This document shows, piece by piece, positions 49,114 to 62,420 of a stretch of 64,000 bases of DNA (positions are counted from its first letter, which is position 1; the number at the start of each line of letters is the position of its first letter). The DNA comes from Aldrovandia affinis (taxonomy: Eukaryota; Chordata; Actinopteri; Notacanthiformes; Halosauridae). The notes under the pieces are model-generated. The model saw only the letters and a program-made list of their open reading frames with translations, ran no database searches and was not told where the DNA came from. The stretch is taken from assembly GCA_029706075.1 (NCBI GenBank), contig JAINUG010000039.1, forward strand, positions 2,397,001-2,461,000. Reading direction: 5' to 3'. The position numbers and the translations under genes were made by a program.

Positions 49114-50480
49114 CCTGTCTTACGGTCTCTCAACATAAAATCCTCTTCTCAATTTTCTTTACCCTGTATTGTTCAGGGTAAAGAAAATGCAAAGTGCAAA
49201 TGGAGCCTCTGCATTCCAATGTGGTTATGCACTAATTCCAGATTTTATGATGGAAAACCGAGTGTGCGTGTTTCCTCAAAGGACACACATCTATAAGTTG
49301 TCAATTGTGTAGAAAGTGATGGCAAGCCAGACTGAGAATGTATCCCATGAAGCAATGTAATGTCCAGGCATGTGATCGCAGTGATGTATTAATAACTGCA
49401 GAGGTATGGTCTATTACCAGGGAAGTGCACATTGGGGGCCCATAGTGTTTAGACACTTCAGCATACATTATGCACATACATTGGAAACATTATGCACTCC
49501 CACAATTGCACCTCATAGAATTGTGTCCTTCGATAAACAATAAAGTAAATGCAACCTGTGATGTGACAATACAACACTCCATTATACAAAGCCTTTTGCA
49601 AAGGCAGTGCATTGCTTACGTCCTTGCAGATGGTTTGCGTTACCAACCAACATACTGTCATGAGGCAAAGGATGTTTCACTAATGAATGATTGTTCAAAG
49701 AACTATACCAAATAGATTCAGGTTTATTTTCTAGCGCACCAGAAATTTTGAAATAAATGACTCTTTATATCAAGTATACAATTTACTTCTGTAATTACAT
49801 TATAACAGCTGCGTAACTGATGTAACTACGTAACTACCTTTTACACAATGATTTGTTTCAGTTGGTGAGTACCCAATTGTTAACTACTATGTAATTACAT
49901 ATGTAAATTGCAAACTTCAAGTAGCCTGTGACCAAATACCAGTGGTGTCCACTTCCCTTTGGTGGATCACGGTGAGTCTTGAGATCCACCAATCAATGGC
50001 GTTAAGAACATAATTCTTTGAGAAGGCTGAATTTAAACTGTGCAAAAAAATAAATGCTCTCACAAATTCATAAAACATGAATCAAAACTTAAGCAGATCA
50101 CCACTGCAAAAGATGATTACCTAGGCAATGAGGAGCATTCACAGACAAGCTCTGGCCTGAGGCCAGCTGTCAGGTATGGCCACAAACAGGATTTTCATTG
50201 GTCGCACACAGTCAGGGGCGGGCTTAGCTGTGTTTCACCATTTCTGTTGAAAAGGACCCTGCATAATCGCGGTCTCCAACGGAGGAAGAATAAGCATGTT
50301 AGTATGTATCATCTGTTGCTTGGTTGAATCCTTCCACCCAGAAAGAAAATGTAACAGAAATAATGAGAGCATTTTTAGTTAGTCGCCACGGTGAAGTATG
50401 AAATTTGTAGTTGTTGTGTGAATGTCAAGCTATCCAAATACGAAGACAGTTGTGCATATATATATTTATATATATATATA

Positions 50481-50883
50481 GAGTGATACTTAAAGGTTTG
50501 TGAGCCCTACTCACTCACTCACCAGTTTGTGTGGTGGTCATTATTTTCATATATTATAGAAATTTTGCTAAAGAGCCCAAACTCCTTCCTAAAGATCTGA
50601 CCTTTGATTGGTTAACTTGGTACCCAATTATCTACTTACCTACTTGATTTAACTGATGAAACTGGAGGTGCGCTTATTTTTGCCCCTTCACTAATTCTTT
50701 TTTCCCAATTTTTATTCCACTATATGCACAATTTCCTCTAAAGCATTTGAAATCGGTCAATATAGACCCTTTATTTCAGTTAAGAAAAGACTGGTTCTGA
50801 TTAAATAAGGATTTCATGACAAAAACTCTAGATTTCCAGATGATTGTTTTCACAAGGGGTTCACAAACTTTCAAGCATCACTA
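50481..50883. mobile_element. Tc1/mariner-type MITE, about 400 bp
   Basis: The ends AGTGATACTTAAAGGTTTGT then GAGCCC and the complement AGTGATGCTTGAAAGTTTGT then GAACCC form inverted repeats of about 26 bp beside TA-rich flanks. No coding capacity. Confidence 0.75.
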
Positions 50884-52400
50884 AATATACAGTATATATA
50901 TACTATTTTATATATATATTTAACAACTACGACACCATTCACTCAGGACACAGTATGTTCAAGGCATTAGGCTTTGATCCACAGAACAAATCTGGCCAGC
51001 AGTTATTTAACATTGAACAGTGTCCTGCACTGTTATAGAAAATTAGCAACAGCTGTCGCGCACCGAAGGTAAACGCTGTCTGCTGGACCAATACTAAGCC
51101 GAGTAGAAATGATGCTGAGTTGATCACTGCTCGTTGGAGATAAGCCTTTCGAATTTGAGCACACCATAATTACATTGATAGGCAACTGCCCAAAAGTTAT
51201 TTAATTTATTCCACTTCATTTAAACCGCATACGTTTTTCCTTCCGTGTATCGCCGCGCTTTCACATCACTGCCGCGCGACCTGTAAAATTATCTGCCGGT
51301 GACAGGTCCAGGGGATTTAAATGCACAGCGTGTAGCCGATGCGTAATCGAAAGACCTCGAGATCATTTTTAGAGACAACTATGTGAAGGCAGCGGCTTTC
51401 ACGCGGCGTATTGTGGGCAATGAGACCCGTGGAGGTTGACCGCGTTCTACACTACTGAACACCGGAGAAGCCCTTTCATAAACAATGTAGATATGCTGAT
51501 TACGTGCTGTGCTGTGTGAGCTCTTTGGTGACAGTTTATGCATGTACATGGAGGTCCATGGTAAATATTAACTTTAGGTGATAACCCTTTGTCTCAATAC
51601 TTAGAAATAAATATATTTTTTAAGATATGACAATCTACCCAAGGGGCTTGTTTGTGGTTTCTGCATTAGTTGAGTAGTAGTGTGTTTGCAAGCTTATGCA
51701 GATCATAAAAATTGATTGTGATGTTTTTTGTGATGCTCCTTCTGTAAGTACATACAGTACACATACCAGGCCTGGAATTTCATATTTTTTATGAACCTAC
51801 CTGCCAGGAGCAAAAGTCTAGTCTCAATTAATTAAAAAACACATCCACCCGTTGGTTCTTGCCAGCTGATATTTCAAAATTAACCCCACCTGAGCAAAAC
51901 TGGGAACTATCAGAAAGTTGTTTATGAATGCGATAGTATTATAGTAATACAGAGCATATTAATTTCTTCTGTGTTTTACAGTAGCTCTTGCTAATGTTAT
52001 GTGGTCATTCTGCTTGCTTACTTGCAATTCCTGTAGCCTGTCTGACTGATGATACTGACTGCACGCGCGGGAGTGGGTTTGTTATGTGGGTGGTTTAACG
52101 GTGTTGCAATTCTGAGTGGAGATTGGACAGCGGGTGTGTTCCTCATTCATCATTGCTTCCATCGACCTGTAAAGCTATAGAAAAACATTCATCATAAATG
52201 TGTATTTTGTGTGTTTACGTGTTTGTGTTTATTTGTGCGCCTATGTGCAGTGGCGAACCCTGACTATTGGCGCTAGGCCTTCAGTGGGAACAAATATCTT
52301 GCAAAACGTCTCATACAAATAACTGAAACATAGCATCTCTGATAATGCTTGGTTCAATCTAGCTGTGTGACAATGATGGCTAGCGCCAGCTAGCTAGCAG
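50884..52400. other. Intergenic, no gene recognised
   Basis: Unique, AT-rich. A hAT-like start (CAGTGGCGAACC) is seen at 52248 without a matching end. Nothing else supported. Confidence 0.5.
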
Positions 52401-52401
52401 A

Positions 52402-53457
52402 GTTCGTTAAAGACAGAACAAAGAAGTCATGTCATTGTGGCCCGACTTCCCTAACCATTATATCATAAAGAGACATGAATTAATCATGTAAATGTTAGCT
52501 ATATTCTAGTTGTCCAGCAATTGAGAAGTTGAGTGTAATTACATTTACATTTTACATTTTACGCATTTAGCAGATGCTCTTATCCAGAGCGACTTACAAG
52601 ATGTGCATTAATACATTATATGATCAGTCATTTTTGCAGTAAAGAGATCAGTGCAGTAATACAGTGATAGACATTGTTGTTGGCAGCTGCATACCATACC
52701 TGTCACACTGGGAAAGAAAAGGTTAGTAAAATTATTATTTTTATTTCTTATTTTTTTGGGAGGAAGTTTTAAACAAGCATACAGATACAAAAAGCAGTAA
52801 TAAACATGTAGGCAGTGGTGATGACAATTGGTTAGATGTACAGAATTCAGAGGTAGTGGAGTCTGAAAAGGTGGGTCTTGAGTCTCCTGTGGAAGATCGC
52901 AAGTGATTCCACGGTTCTGACCGAGTGCGGAAGATAATTCCACCACCGAGGGGTCAGGACAGAGAAGAGGCGAGACTGCAAGGAGCGGCTGCCGGGCGCC
53001 CGGAGGGATGGAACAGTCAGTTTGCCAGAGGAGGCGGAGCGGAGGGGTCTGGCTGGGGTGTAGGGTGTGATGAGTGTCTGGAGATAAGGTGGAGCAGTTC
53101 CTCTAGTCTAGCCGCTTGATAAGCACTGCAATGGGGAGCCAGTGCAGAGAGGAGAGTAGAGGGGTGACGTGCGTGAACTTGGTTTGATTGAAGACCAGAT
53201 GTGCAGCAGCATTCTGGACCAGATGCAGTGGCTTGATGGCACAGGCCAGTAGGCCTGCCAGCAAGGAATTGCATTAGTCCAGACGTGAGATCACCAGGGC
53301 CTGGACCAGGAGTTGTGTGGTCTCTCAGATTCATTTAAGACAGAACAAAGAGGTCATGACATTGTGGCCCGACTCCCTAACCATTATACCCTAACCATTA
53401 TAGAACCATATTCTAGTTCCAGCAATGTTGTCCGAGCTATGCTGAGTTGACTGTAAT
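52402..53457. repeat. About 130-bp direct duplication flanking the LINE
   Basis: 52402-52537 and 53329-53457 share AAGACAGAACAAAG.AGTCATG then CATTGTGGCCCGACT, CCCTAACCATTAT, ATATTCTAGTT and GTTGA.TGTAAT in the same order, with small indels. The LINE fragment lies exactly between them. Confidence 0.75.
52538..53329 (-). mobile_element. Second LINE family, ORF2 C-terminus plus 3' UTR
   Basis: Minus strand: ISRLDYCNSLLAG-type segment recognisable near 53290-53240 (with frame changes), ALIxRL segment near 53130, then PPYLQTLITPYTPARPLRSA, SLQSRLFSVLTPRWWNYLPH, SVRTVESLAIFHRRLKTHLF (ending about 52866), then a 3' UTR and the tail AAGTCGCTCTGGATAAGAGC then ATCTGCTAAA. This is the C-terminal part of an L2/CR1-like ORF2. 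5'-truncated and decayed. The same tail type is used by the tRNA-derived SINEs in the window. Confidence 0.88.
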
Positions 53458-53611
53458 AAATCCCACGCTATCTCCTGGAGGTATAATGGCTAGGGAAGTG
53501 TTTATGATGAATTGTAAGATATTGCATTTCTTCTCCGGGGGGAAGAAACTGTCATTGTGGCCAGTAACAAGCCATCCAGTCCAGCCTGGGCGAACAGGGC
53601 TTACAGCACAT

Positions 53612-53712
53612 AACATTACAGGCATTTGGACGATGACTGAGAAATTTAAACAGTTGATATGGCTTTACATACAATCAATTTATACTGCTGGTTATTTGCT
53701 GAATCAAAATAA
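53612..53712 (-). repeat. V-SINE-like tail fragment
   Basis: CATTACAGGCATTTGGACGA.. TTTACATACAATCAATTTAT ACTGCTGGTTATTTGCTGAA corresponds to the antisense tail and centre of the SINE at 62687-62915. Confidence 0.6.
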
Positions 53713-56600
53713 TTAGACAAAGAACACTAATACTATTTCAATTTAAGAACCAGCAAGTTGTTTTTCACTGCAGAATATGGTAAGATGGTGAACTTTGCCT
53801 TATTCTGTGACTTACATTTTTTTGATGAAAAGTATAACTAGATAGCTAGCCAGCTGCTGCAGGGAGGCCCAAGTGATTGATTCAAAATGTGCTTGTTTTT
53901 GTCATCTTGACAGATTTCTCTAGCCAACCAATATAGGCATCGGGGATGATGCTGATTAGTTTATGCTTTGAAATCCTGCCCCACAGTCTTCATTCACGAT
54001 TTCCATTCACTCTTAAGTAAAAGATCCCCCAGCTTCAGTCGACTTGATGTACCCACACGTCTTGTAGTTCAGAAAAACATAACATACCGTAAAATTGAAA
54101 ACCCACTGGAGCAATCAAACCGTCATTTCAATCCATTGCCGTTGGCAACCCTAACTCTAATCCTAACGGGTTTTTAGCAGATTCTAGGCTAAAACGCTAT
54201 AATCTTTCCTCTGAAGTCGAAAGATACCTCTCTGAAGCTAACCACCTAGTTTTTTTCACTGAAATTAGAATATAGTAATACAATCAACTTGGTCTTTGTC
54301 TCTAAGGCAGTATCATAATGGGGAGACACCATGCACCAGCCAACCATCTAAAAATCTCACGCTTGCAGCAAAACATTTGTGTGCTGTCGCAATTGCTTTG
54401 CCTATGTCAGCACTCAAAATAGTCATTTTTCTCTCCAGAGAAGAAAATTCATGTCTTAAAGTTGATTAGATTTGCTTAAAACAACTCAGTTATATCCACA
54501 CCATAAAGGAAATGTAAAAATAGAAAAAAATATAGATGTAAAAATATCCCATGGTGCATCGCTTCGTTGTCTCCCTCTGCTGTCCCATTATGCTAAGCAG
54601 TGCGATTCCTCGTTGTAGCATCCCCCCCGCTGCTAGCTAGCACGGGGAAACTACACATAGTGATGTATGCCAGGGCCATGGCTCAGAAGTGGTGGGAATA
54701 TTAAAAGAAGTCCCACCCATTACAAATCAAAATATGATTGGCTAATCCACCTGTCACTCCAAACATCTGCCTTAATTCACTGGAATAGCAGACACCTTCA
54801 TTCCAGCCACTGAAGGCCTATCCAGGAGGAGTCACAGTTAGTTGTATTGTTCCCCTCAGAGACTACCAAAATAAAAATCCATATTGGACCATTTTTCTAT
54901 TTTTTTGAAATGCACCCTTTCCTTTCCGAAATGAACTAAATTCCAAGAGATGTGACATAATGATGACCGATATCATTTTAAGGAATGAAAAAGTTCAATC
55001 TAAATTCGATTATGATTTAATAGATTTCATGATTGTCATTTTTTATATTTTTCTTGGGCCTTCACTGAAGGCTTACAAGGCCTGGACAGTTCTCCTTTGC
55101 CTATGAGTATATTCATTTTCAGGAATAGAACCTGCAACATAAACCACAACTGATCATTACAGTATGCATTTTATGAATCTATTTTGTTGGTACATCTTAC
55201 CAAAATGGCACTTAAAATTCTCAACAAAAACTATTGTCTCATGGAAAAGACAATGATTGGGAGCTTGGCTAACAAGACACTGTGGAAATTGTGAGATTAT
55301 CCTGCATCTCATCAAGCTTTGATCTAAGGTTTTCATCACGCAAAAACCAATATTCCCATCATACGATGCCACATTCATGAGCTGCAGATTTCCCAGCAGC
55401 TGATATTCAAATCTACAGGATTCAGACTTATGAACACACTTGGGTTTTATTAGAAGTGAGGACTTTTTAACAGAAATGCATTCACTTCAAATGTACTCTT
55501 CCGATGTATGGTATTACATCAGGCTGGAGTGTCCCCCGCTGTGCTGAGAATTGGCTGCCTCATCCAATTCACCGCAGCTGCACCAACGCTTACGACGAGT
55601 TGAGCTGGCATGAGACCTCAGAACATTTCAAATATAAATATTCTTTACAATTCCTCAATTCATATACTGCATACAGAATGTTCACCACATCACTGCCAAG
55701 AGAGAGATGCATGTGCTCCTCATTAATACTGAGACACAGGTTTCTGAATATGTTTTTAAAAATTATGTTTAAAAATGTAAGGTGGCAGGGAAACTTGTGG
55801 TTTTTTTCCTGTTCTTGGGATGGGTTGTTCTTGTAATATAGTATTTTTTTGTGTGCCATATATGTTTTAATGCTTTAGCAACACAAGTTCACGTGTGATG
55901 CAATTAGGGCACATATGAATTTGCGAGAGAGAAAGAGAGAGACTTTTAATGTTCCTTTATTGAAATGCACAAAAGCTTTTCACCATTGCATGCAGCAAAA
56001 AACAATTATTTTTACGGGTGGGGGTGTAATTGCAGCAACGAGGGAGGGCACCGTCATAGGTGAGGGACCACAATACTTCCGATACATTACTTAAATGCGC
56101 CGTAGTATAATTTCATCACATCAAAAGCTTGGAATGCATTTCTCATTTAACTCTCATAAAGCACATGTGGATAAATACCAAGTATGGATATACAGTATTT
56201 TAACAAAGGAGATAATAGCACTATTACAATTAAAAACCATTACTATTAGAACAGTACACGTAAAAAATTAAGACACACTCTAAATTCACATTCTACCTAA
56301 TTAAATGGGAACCATTGTGTTTTGCTATAGATCATTACTGATCTGCTCTGTCTTCACCCTGGGTTTTGGCAATGAGCTTCACATTCCAGAAGGCATTCTA
56401 GAATTCAAGTATATTCATATTCACAGTATGATTTTCCTATTTGGGAAAATGTATTCAACGAGACTTGCTGCTGCTGCCTAGCAGCTGCTGTGGTTGGGAT
56501 TTTTTATGATGCTGTTGTTTGAAGAGAGTTTCATTCCGCTATTTCGAGAGCCCTGCTTTGCAGCTGCACTTGAGACACTGTTTTATTCACATTCACGTCG
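53713..56600. other. Intergenic, no gene recognised
   Basis: Unique DNA. Short open frames (55504-55836, 55590-55859) overlap on opposite strands and carry no family signature. Confidence 0.5.
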
Positions 56601-56606
56601 GGCACT

Positions 56607-56907
56607 TTTCTTGAAGAGAGTGTTAAATACAGCTGTTCTTTGGAAAGTGTGTTAAATACAGCTGCTCTTTGGAAAGCGTGTTACATTCAGCTGTTCTTTG
56701 GAAAGAGTCATACTCAGCTGTGCTATATTCCAAGTGTTATATTCAGCTACTCTTTGGAAAGAACGTTGCAACTCACCTGCTCTTTGGAAAGAGATTTAGC
56801 CGTTCTTTGGAGAGTGTGTAATATTCAGCTGTTCTTTGGAAAGAGTGTTATGTTCAGCTGTTCTTTGGAAAGAGTGTTACATTCAGCTGTTCTTTGGAAA
56901 GAGTGTT
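56607..56907. repeat. 29-bp minisatellite, about ten units
   Basis: The unit begins CAGCTGTTCTTTGGAAAGAG and ends TGTTACATT. Units vary (29-31 bp, some shortened). The last three are nearly identical. It lies 5' of a head-truncated SINE. Confidence 0.92.
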
Positions 56908-56939
56908 GCAGCAAGTAAAGACACTTGTTCTAAGCTCAG

Positions 56940-57225
56940 GTTAGAACCTGGGTTCAGGCCCCGGAGTCCCGTTCGGGAGCAGCAATTGGCTGTCTGGCCC
57001 CAGGGGGAGGGGGTAGGTAAGCCGGCATGAGTTTTCCGCATGCAAGTGGCTCAGGGTGTGTTGGGGTTGCGGTCGATGGCTTGGCCAGTTCTGTCCTGGA
57101 GGAGACGGTTTGACGTCTTTGTCGCTGCCGGTCTCAGAGTTGCAGCAGCAAGGGGGCGGGATAGTTGAACAAGAAGAGGGCACAGTTGGGAAAAAATGTG
57201 GAAAAAATCGGAAACAAATGTACAT
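56940..57225 (+). mobile_element. GC-rich tRNA-derived SINE, head-truncated
   Basis: GAACCTGGGTTCAGG (B box), CCGGAGTCCCGTTCGGGAGC, AGCAATTGGCTGTCTGGCCC, a G-run, GGCATGAGTTTTCCGCATGC, then a diverged 3' block ACAGTTGGGAAAAAATGTGG. Confidence 0.75.
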
Positions 57226-57774
57226 AAAAACCAACAGCTACTCTTTTCAAAGGGGCTCTGTTTCAGAGCTGGGGCCTTCAGCCATGACTCATTGGCATCT
57301 GGCCCTCGTTGTACCCCATTCATCTCAATTCAGAGCCCTGATTGTGCACAGCCCGCTTAGCATGAAACCTTTTCTCCAGCAACCAGAATTACTTTGACTT
57401 CAGTCCTTGAGAACATTTCTCTGTAACAGCTGCCATGCTAAATATTATTACCGGTCGCCTAAATGTAAATTTAGTGCAACAGTGGTTGAGCATAAATTAC
57501 GGAGACTATAAAGAACATTGTTCTTGTCAATTCGTTTTTTTACAACCAACACAAGCGCTAATAAACAGTGCTTTGGGGAGATTTGTCAGAATCCACTTCT
57601 GAGGAGACCCTGAGTTACAGGAAGAAAGACAAAATCCAATTAAAAAGGTTGTTCATGGTAACAAGAGACATGCCAATGGCTACTTTGATGATTCAACGCA
57701 AATAAGCAGTACAGAAGAAACTGTTACAGTATAATTGTTAGTTCGTTTTTATCTCTGGCTTTCATGTGATATTT

Positions 57775-58110
57775 TAAACTGAGGTCTTGACTCACTGTAG
57801 TCATTAAATATCCCATGGAACTTATCGCAAAGAGTAGGGGATTCTCTTTATTCCCCTGTTCAAATTCCCAGCATGGCCGTTTCAATCTGCCACCGAATCA
57901 TCCCCCAGTTTAATTTGCTCAATAACGCCCTCCCTCTCCACCTCTGCTAATGCCTGGTGAGCTTTGTGTCACAAAATGGCTGCCGTGCATCACCCAGGTG
58001 CAAACACACTGGTGGTGGTTGAGGCTTGAGTTTCCCTCCTTCACTGTCAAGTACTTCGTGTTCCTTCAAATGTGCTATATAAATGTGATCCATTATGATT
58101 ATTATTTGTG
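57775..58110 (+). mobile_element. Composite SINE body, second copy
   Basis: GAGGTCTTGACTCACTGTAG, TTAAATATCCCATGGAACTT, AAAGAGTAGGGGATTCTC, CACCCAGGTGCAAACACACT, GGTGGTGGTTGAGGC, TCAAATGTGCTATATAAATG follow the same plan as 27660-27960. The tRNA-like head is missing. Confidence 0.7.
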
Positions 58111-59424
58111 TTTCGACTTTAATGTTCCATGCTGTTGGTTGTACGCCCATCTTTCCATTTAGGTGTGATTTGTGTCAGCACAGGTTTCCATACAACTGAA
58201 CCTCCATAACATACCTATAATAATGAGTAATTATCTTACCTCTCTGGCTCCTTTTTTTTTACAAGGAATTGGAATTTATAACACGTTGTTAAAATGTGTT
58301 TCAATTGAAAATGGTCACATGCATGCAAATGCACCGAAATCACATTAGTGAACAATAGGCCCCGTACAAGGAAAATGACCACATTTCATCACAATTATGA
58401 ATGAAATGAGTCATAATGTTCAATGTTCTTTTACAAAAAAAGTGTCATTCTTTCCCTGGGAGGCATAAATGATCACTGGAGTCAATTAAGGGCTTTACAA
58501 ATACGTAGCAGTTTGATGGAATTGCGATCACTGACATTTTCAATTTTGTGTCGACAGGCAGACATGTTAGACCTCTATGTAAGACCATGTCTCTTTACAA
58601 AGGCATTTAACTCATGCAGCTTCTATTGTCTCATAATGCACTTTACCAACATTGCAGAACACATGCAAATGAAAGCGATTCAGCGGGAAGCATTGCAATA
58701 GAGTTGAAATCAATGTTTTTACACTTCTTTCAATAGCATGTATACAGGCACATTATTTTTATGTGCTGTGGAATTTTACACACCAGACACTGCTTTACGC
58801 TCATGGGACATGAAAAAGGTTTTGTGAATTTGGAAAAGGAGAGTGATAAAGCAATAATTATGAAGTTATTGTAAAAACAAAACCCACAACATAATGCTGT
58901 TAAATGATACAAGAGTTATGCATATGTGGAATGATAAAATGATGTAATAGTTGTTGCCATTTCTTACCTCTATGTCCAGTTGGAAGCTTATAACAGCTAT
59001 ATGGATCAAAACCACAACCATGGAGAAGAGTAAGGGAAGGAGTTTGGCTAAAGTGCGACCTCAATTGCTCAAACGCAGATGGATCGCGGCAAGACTTTTT
59101 TGGGAGATGGGTTTGTAACTGGGTGGACTGCAAATTAGAGGAATTATGGACTTTCCTTCTTCCCAAACATCAGGCAGACATTTGTCCAACTCAAACACGA
59201 ATCCTCCCTTTGGTTCAGTGGTTCATAGCTCTCCCTCTTCCTGGAAGAGCATCTTGTCCAGGTGTTTCCCTTGTATGTGACTTGCTGGTACTGAGCTATC
59301 ACAACAGGTTACACTTTGCCACGTGTAGCTCATTCGATGACACTTCACTTCAACTTACGCTGTCATGAGGATGATGTAACACCTGTCATAACCTCTCATG
59401 ATGGCTAATAATGCTGTCATGATC
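58111..59424. other. Intergenic, no gene recognised
   Basis: AT-rich unique DNA, no repeat family or exon recognised. Confidence 0.5.
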
Positions 59425-59426
59425 TA

Positions 59427-60644
59427 CACTATATGGCCAAAAGTCAGTGGACACCCCTACTAATTGTTGAGTTCAGGTGTTTCACACACCCATTGCCAAC
59501 AGGTGCATAAAATCTGTACATAGCCATGCAATCTCCACAGACAAACATTTCGAATTCAGAATGGTCTGTAAAGAGCTCAGTGACTTTAAACGTGGCACTG
59601 TCATAGGATAGCACCTTTGCCACAAGTCAGTTCGTGAAATTTCTGCCCTACCAGATGTGCCCCGGTCAACTGTAAGTGCTATTATTGTGAAGTGGAAGCG
59701 CCTAGGAGCAACAACAGCTTGCCCACGAAGTGGTAGACCACGCAAACTCACAGACCGGGGCCGACGAGTGCTGAAGCGCATAACATGTAAAAATCACCTA
59801 TCATCTGCTGCATCGCTCACTACAGAGTACCAAACTGCCTCTGGAAGCACCATCAGCACAAGAACTGTGCATCGGGAGCTTCATGGAATGGGTTTCCATG
59901 GCCGAGCAGCTGCACACAAGCCTCACATCACCATGCGCAATTCCAAGCGTCGGCTGGAGTGGTGTAAAGCACGCCGCAACTGGACTCTGGAGCAGTGGAA
60001 ACGTGTTCTTTGGAGTGAAGAATCACACTTCACTATCTGGCAGTCTGATGGACGAATCTGGGTTTGGCGGACGCTACCTTCCAGAATGCATAGTGCCTAC
60101 TGTAAAGTTTGGTGGAGGAGGGATAATGGTCTGGGGCTGTTTCTCAGGGTTTGGGATAGGCCCCTTAGTTCCACTGAAGGGTACTCTTAATGCTACAGGA
60201 TACGAAGACATCTTAGCCAATTGGGCGCTTCCAACTTTGTGGCAACAGTTTGTTCCAGCATGACTGTGCCCCTGTGCACAAAGCGAGGTCCATAAAGACA
60301 TGGTTAGATGAGTTTTGTGTGGAGGAACTCGATTGGCCTGCACAGAGCCCTGACCTCAACCCCATTGAACACCTTTGGGAGGAATTAGAACGCCGATTGC
60401 GAGCCAGGCCTTCTCGTCCAACATCAGTGTCTGACCTCACAGATGCTCTTTTGGCTGAATGGGCACAAATTCCCACAGACACACTCCAAAATCTTGTGGA
60501 AAGCCTTCCCAGAAGAGTGGCAGCTGTCATAGCCGTAAAGGGGGGTCCAACTCCATATTAATGCCCATGGTTTTAGAATGGGATGTCCAACAAGCTCATA
60601 TAGGTGTGATGGTCAGGTGTCCACTGACTTTTGGCCATATAGTG
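59427..60644 (+). mobile_element. Tc1-like transposon, near full length, DD34E
   Basis: 1218 bp with perfect 29-bp terminal inverted repeats (59427-59455 and 60616-60644, beginning CACTATATGGCCAAAAGTCA) and TA duplications at 59425-59426 and 60645-60646. The transposase on + starts near 59561 (MVCKELSDFKRGTVIG), has an in-frame TAG, and continues with HTH regions (REISALPDVPRSTVSAIIVK, CPRSGRPRKLTDRGRRVLKR), then [20 protein letters not shown], a frame change, [20 protein letters not shown], another frame change, and [20 protein letters not shown] to NPIEHLWEELERRLRAR, ending GGPTPY. Second Asp and Glu are 34 residues apart. The first catalytic Asp is Glu here. Inactive. Confidence 0.95.
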
Positions 60645-60861
60645 TATGTGATGAGTTTGACAAGAGATTCAATTATTGCTGTGTACATTGTGACATTTTT
60701 ATGACATTGGCCTTAAGTCGCAATACGCTCTTGTGACTGGTGACGACATGTGTTTTGTTATGCTTATGACATTGTCACGTAGGCCTCCTGGTGTATAGTT
60801 CAGGTAATTTTACCACTCATTTCTTTGACGCCTGTCAGAGATAAATAGCCAGCACTCCACT

Positions 60862-60901
60862 CTCTTCTCTTCTCTTCTCTTCTCTTCTCTCTTCTCTTCT
60901 T
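60862..60901. repeat. (TCTTC)n pyrimidine microsatellite
   Basis: TCTTC/CTCTT repeats of about 40 bp. Confidence 0.9.
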
Positions 60902-62420
60902 TAGAGATAAGCGTCACATATTTTACAATATTCATATAGTGATCCTAACTTTTTAGAGTACTTCAGCGTCATGTCGTATCTCATCAAATATGCGAAACAT
61001 TGACGTTTTGGATTTTGTGTTTGCATTACTGCATATCGTACAAGGGGGCGATTAGTGAGCATTTTCCACTTCAAAACTAAGAGCGGTAAATAATTTAATT
61101 AGGCCGAGTTGAAATAAAGACCAAGTGCAAGAAAACCAATTAATTGGCAGCCAAAACTTCGTGTGCCTCTGCGGTGGCTGGCGGCGGACCTGTGTGCTCA
61201 TAGTCACTCCTCGGGTTGCTATGGAAACTCTCTCTCTCCCTCCTGCCGCCTCCAGCAGGAAACTAAATGTCAGGCGTATGAGCGCGATGAGGCCGGGGGA
61301 ATTGGATAGGGGTTCTCAGCTGATAATACTAGCTCCTTGCTCCTGTGTGCCTAGGAACATGGTTCATTCGAGGTGTCACTCCCAAAATGTTTCTGTACGG
61401 CTGCAGGTTCCCCTCGGTTGGGACGCTCATATGCACACCCCGATGCTGCATATGAGGATCTTTAATTATCTTCCTTTGTTCCAACAGGATAGTCACACGG
61501 AGCCTTTGTTTCGATATTATTCGCGATTCCAAAGGATCGCTATTGCATATGCAAAGTAGGATTTCCAGTCTAAACAAACGTATCTGGAGTTATTAAAGTA
61601 TGACTGCCCCTTCGTGTCAGCCATCAGATCTGACTGTCTTCAGTACATCGACACATCTGGTGAAAGTCACAATATTTTAAAAACGAAGGGAAGAATTCAG
61701 CAGCACAAAAGCATGTCCAAAAACATTGTCCAAAGATATTAAACAAACTCCAGCTCTTCCCTTTCTAAGGGGAGCCGGTCTCCTCCGCCTTCTCTTTGGC
61801 CTTGAATTTCCGGAACATTTTGCTTGCTTGATTAATGCGAGTTTCTGGCCCGTGAAGCGAGATAAGATTCTGATTAACTTAGAATTGTTTGACTCGGAGC
61901 CATTTTGAATTGAAGTGGGTCCAACATGGTTCTGAGGTCTGGTTGCTTTAGCATCTGGAGATGTGTGGGGCTCCGTTGCTCCGGGATACACAGATGGTGG
62001 TGGGAACCGATCTGAAGCGAAAATAAGGCAAACTGCAGAACACGGAAAATTAAACCTGAGAGGCGTTGCGTGCCGTGGATATCTATTGCACAGAGGTGAA
62101 AAGCTTAAAGTGGAGGGGATGGACAGATGCAGTAGGTGTCAGCGCCTTCGTCCACACCTGTACGGAGTTAACGAGAAACAGGAGGTGAATGAAAGGACAC
62201 CCTCTCCTTCACGTTTCCTCGGATCAAAAATAGGAGGTGTGAAGAACTGGAGAATGCAACGCTGCCGCAGAGGTGTTAGCCAGGCCCGAATTGCCTGCGC
62301 TCAACGCAGGTGTGATTAGACTGTGTGAATGCCACGTCAGACCCACGGCAGGTAAGGCTTGCTGAAAATTGTTACATACTTAAACCGAAGCATACCTGTG
62401 TTGTGATTGGTTGGAATCTG
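60902..62420. other. Intergenic, no gene recognised
   Basis: Unique DNA. Frames at 61125-61559 and 61963-62319 show no domain features and atypical composition for protein. Confidence 0.5.

Noticed and set aside
52248-55085. Possible 2.8-kb hAT element starting CAGTGGCGAACC and ending near CCTTCACTGAAGGC.
   Set aside because: Terminal sequences do not pair beyond a few bases and no transposase-like frame lies inside.
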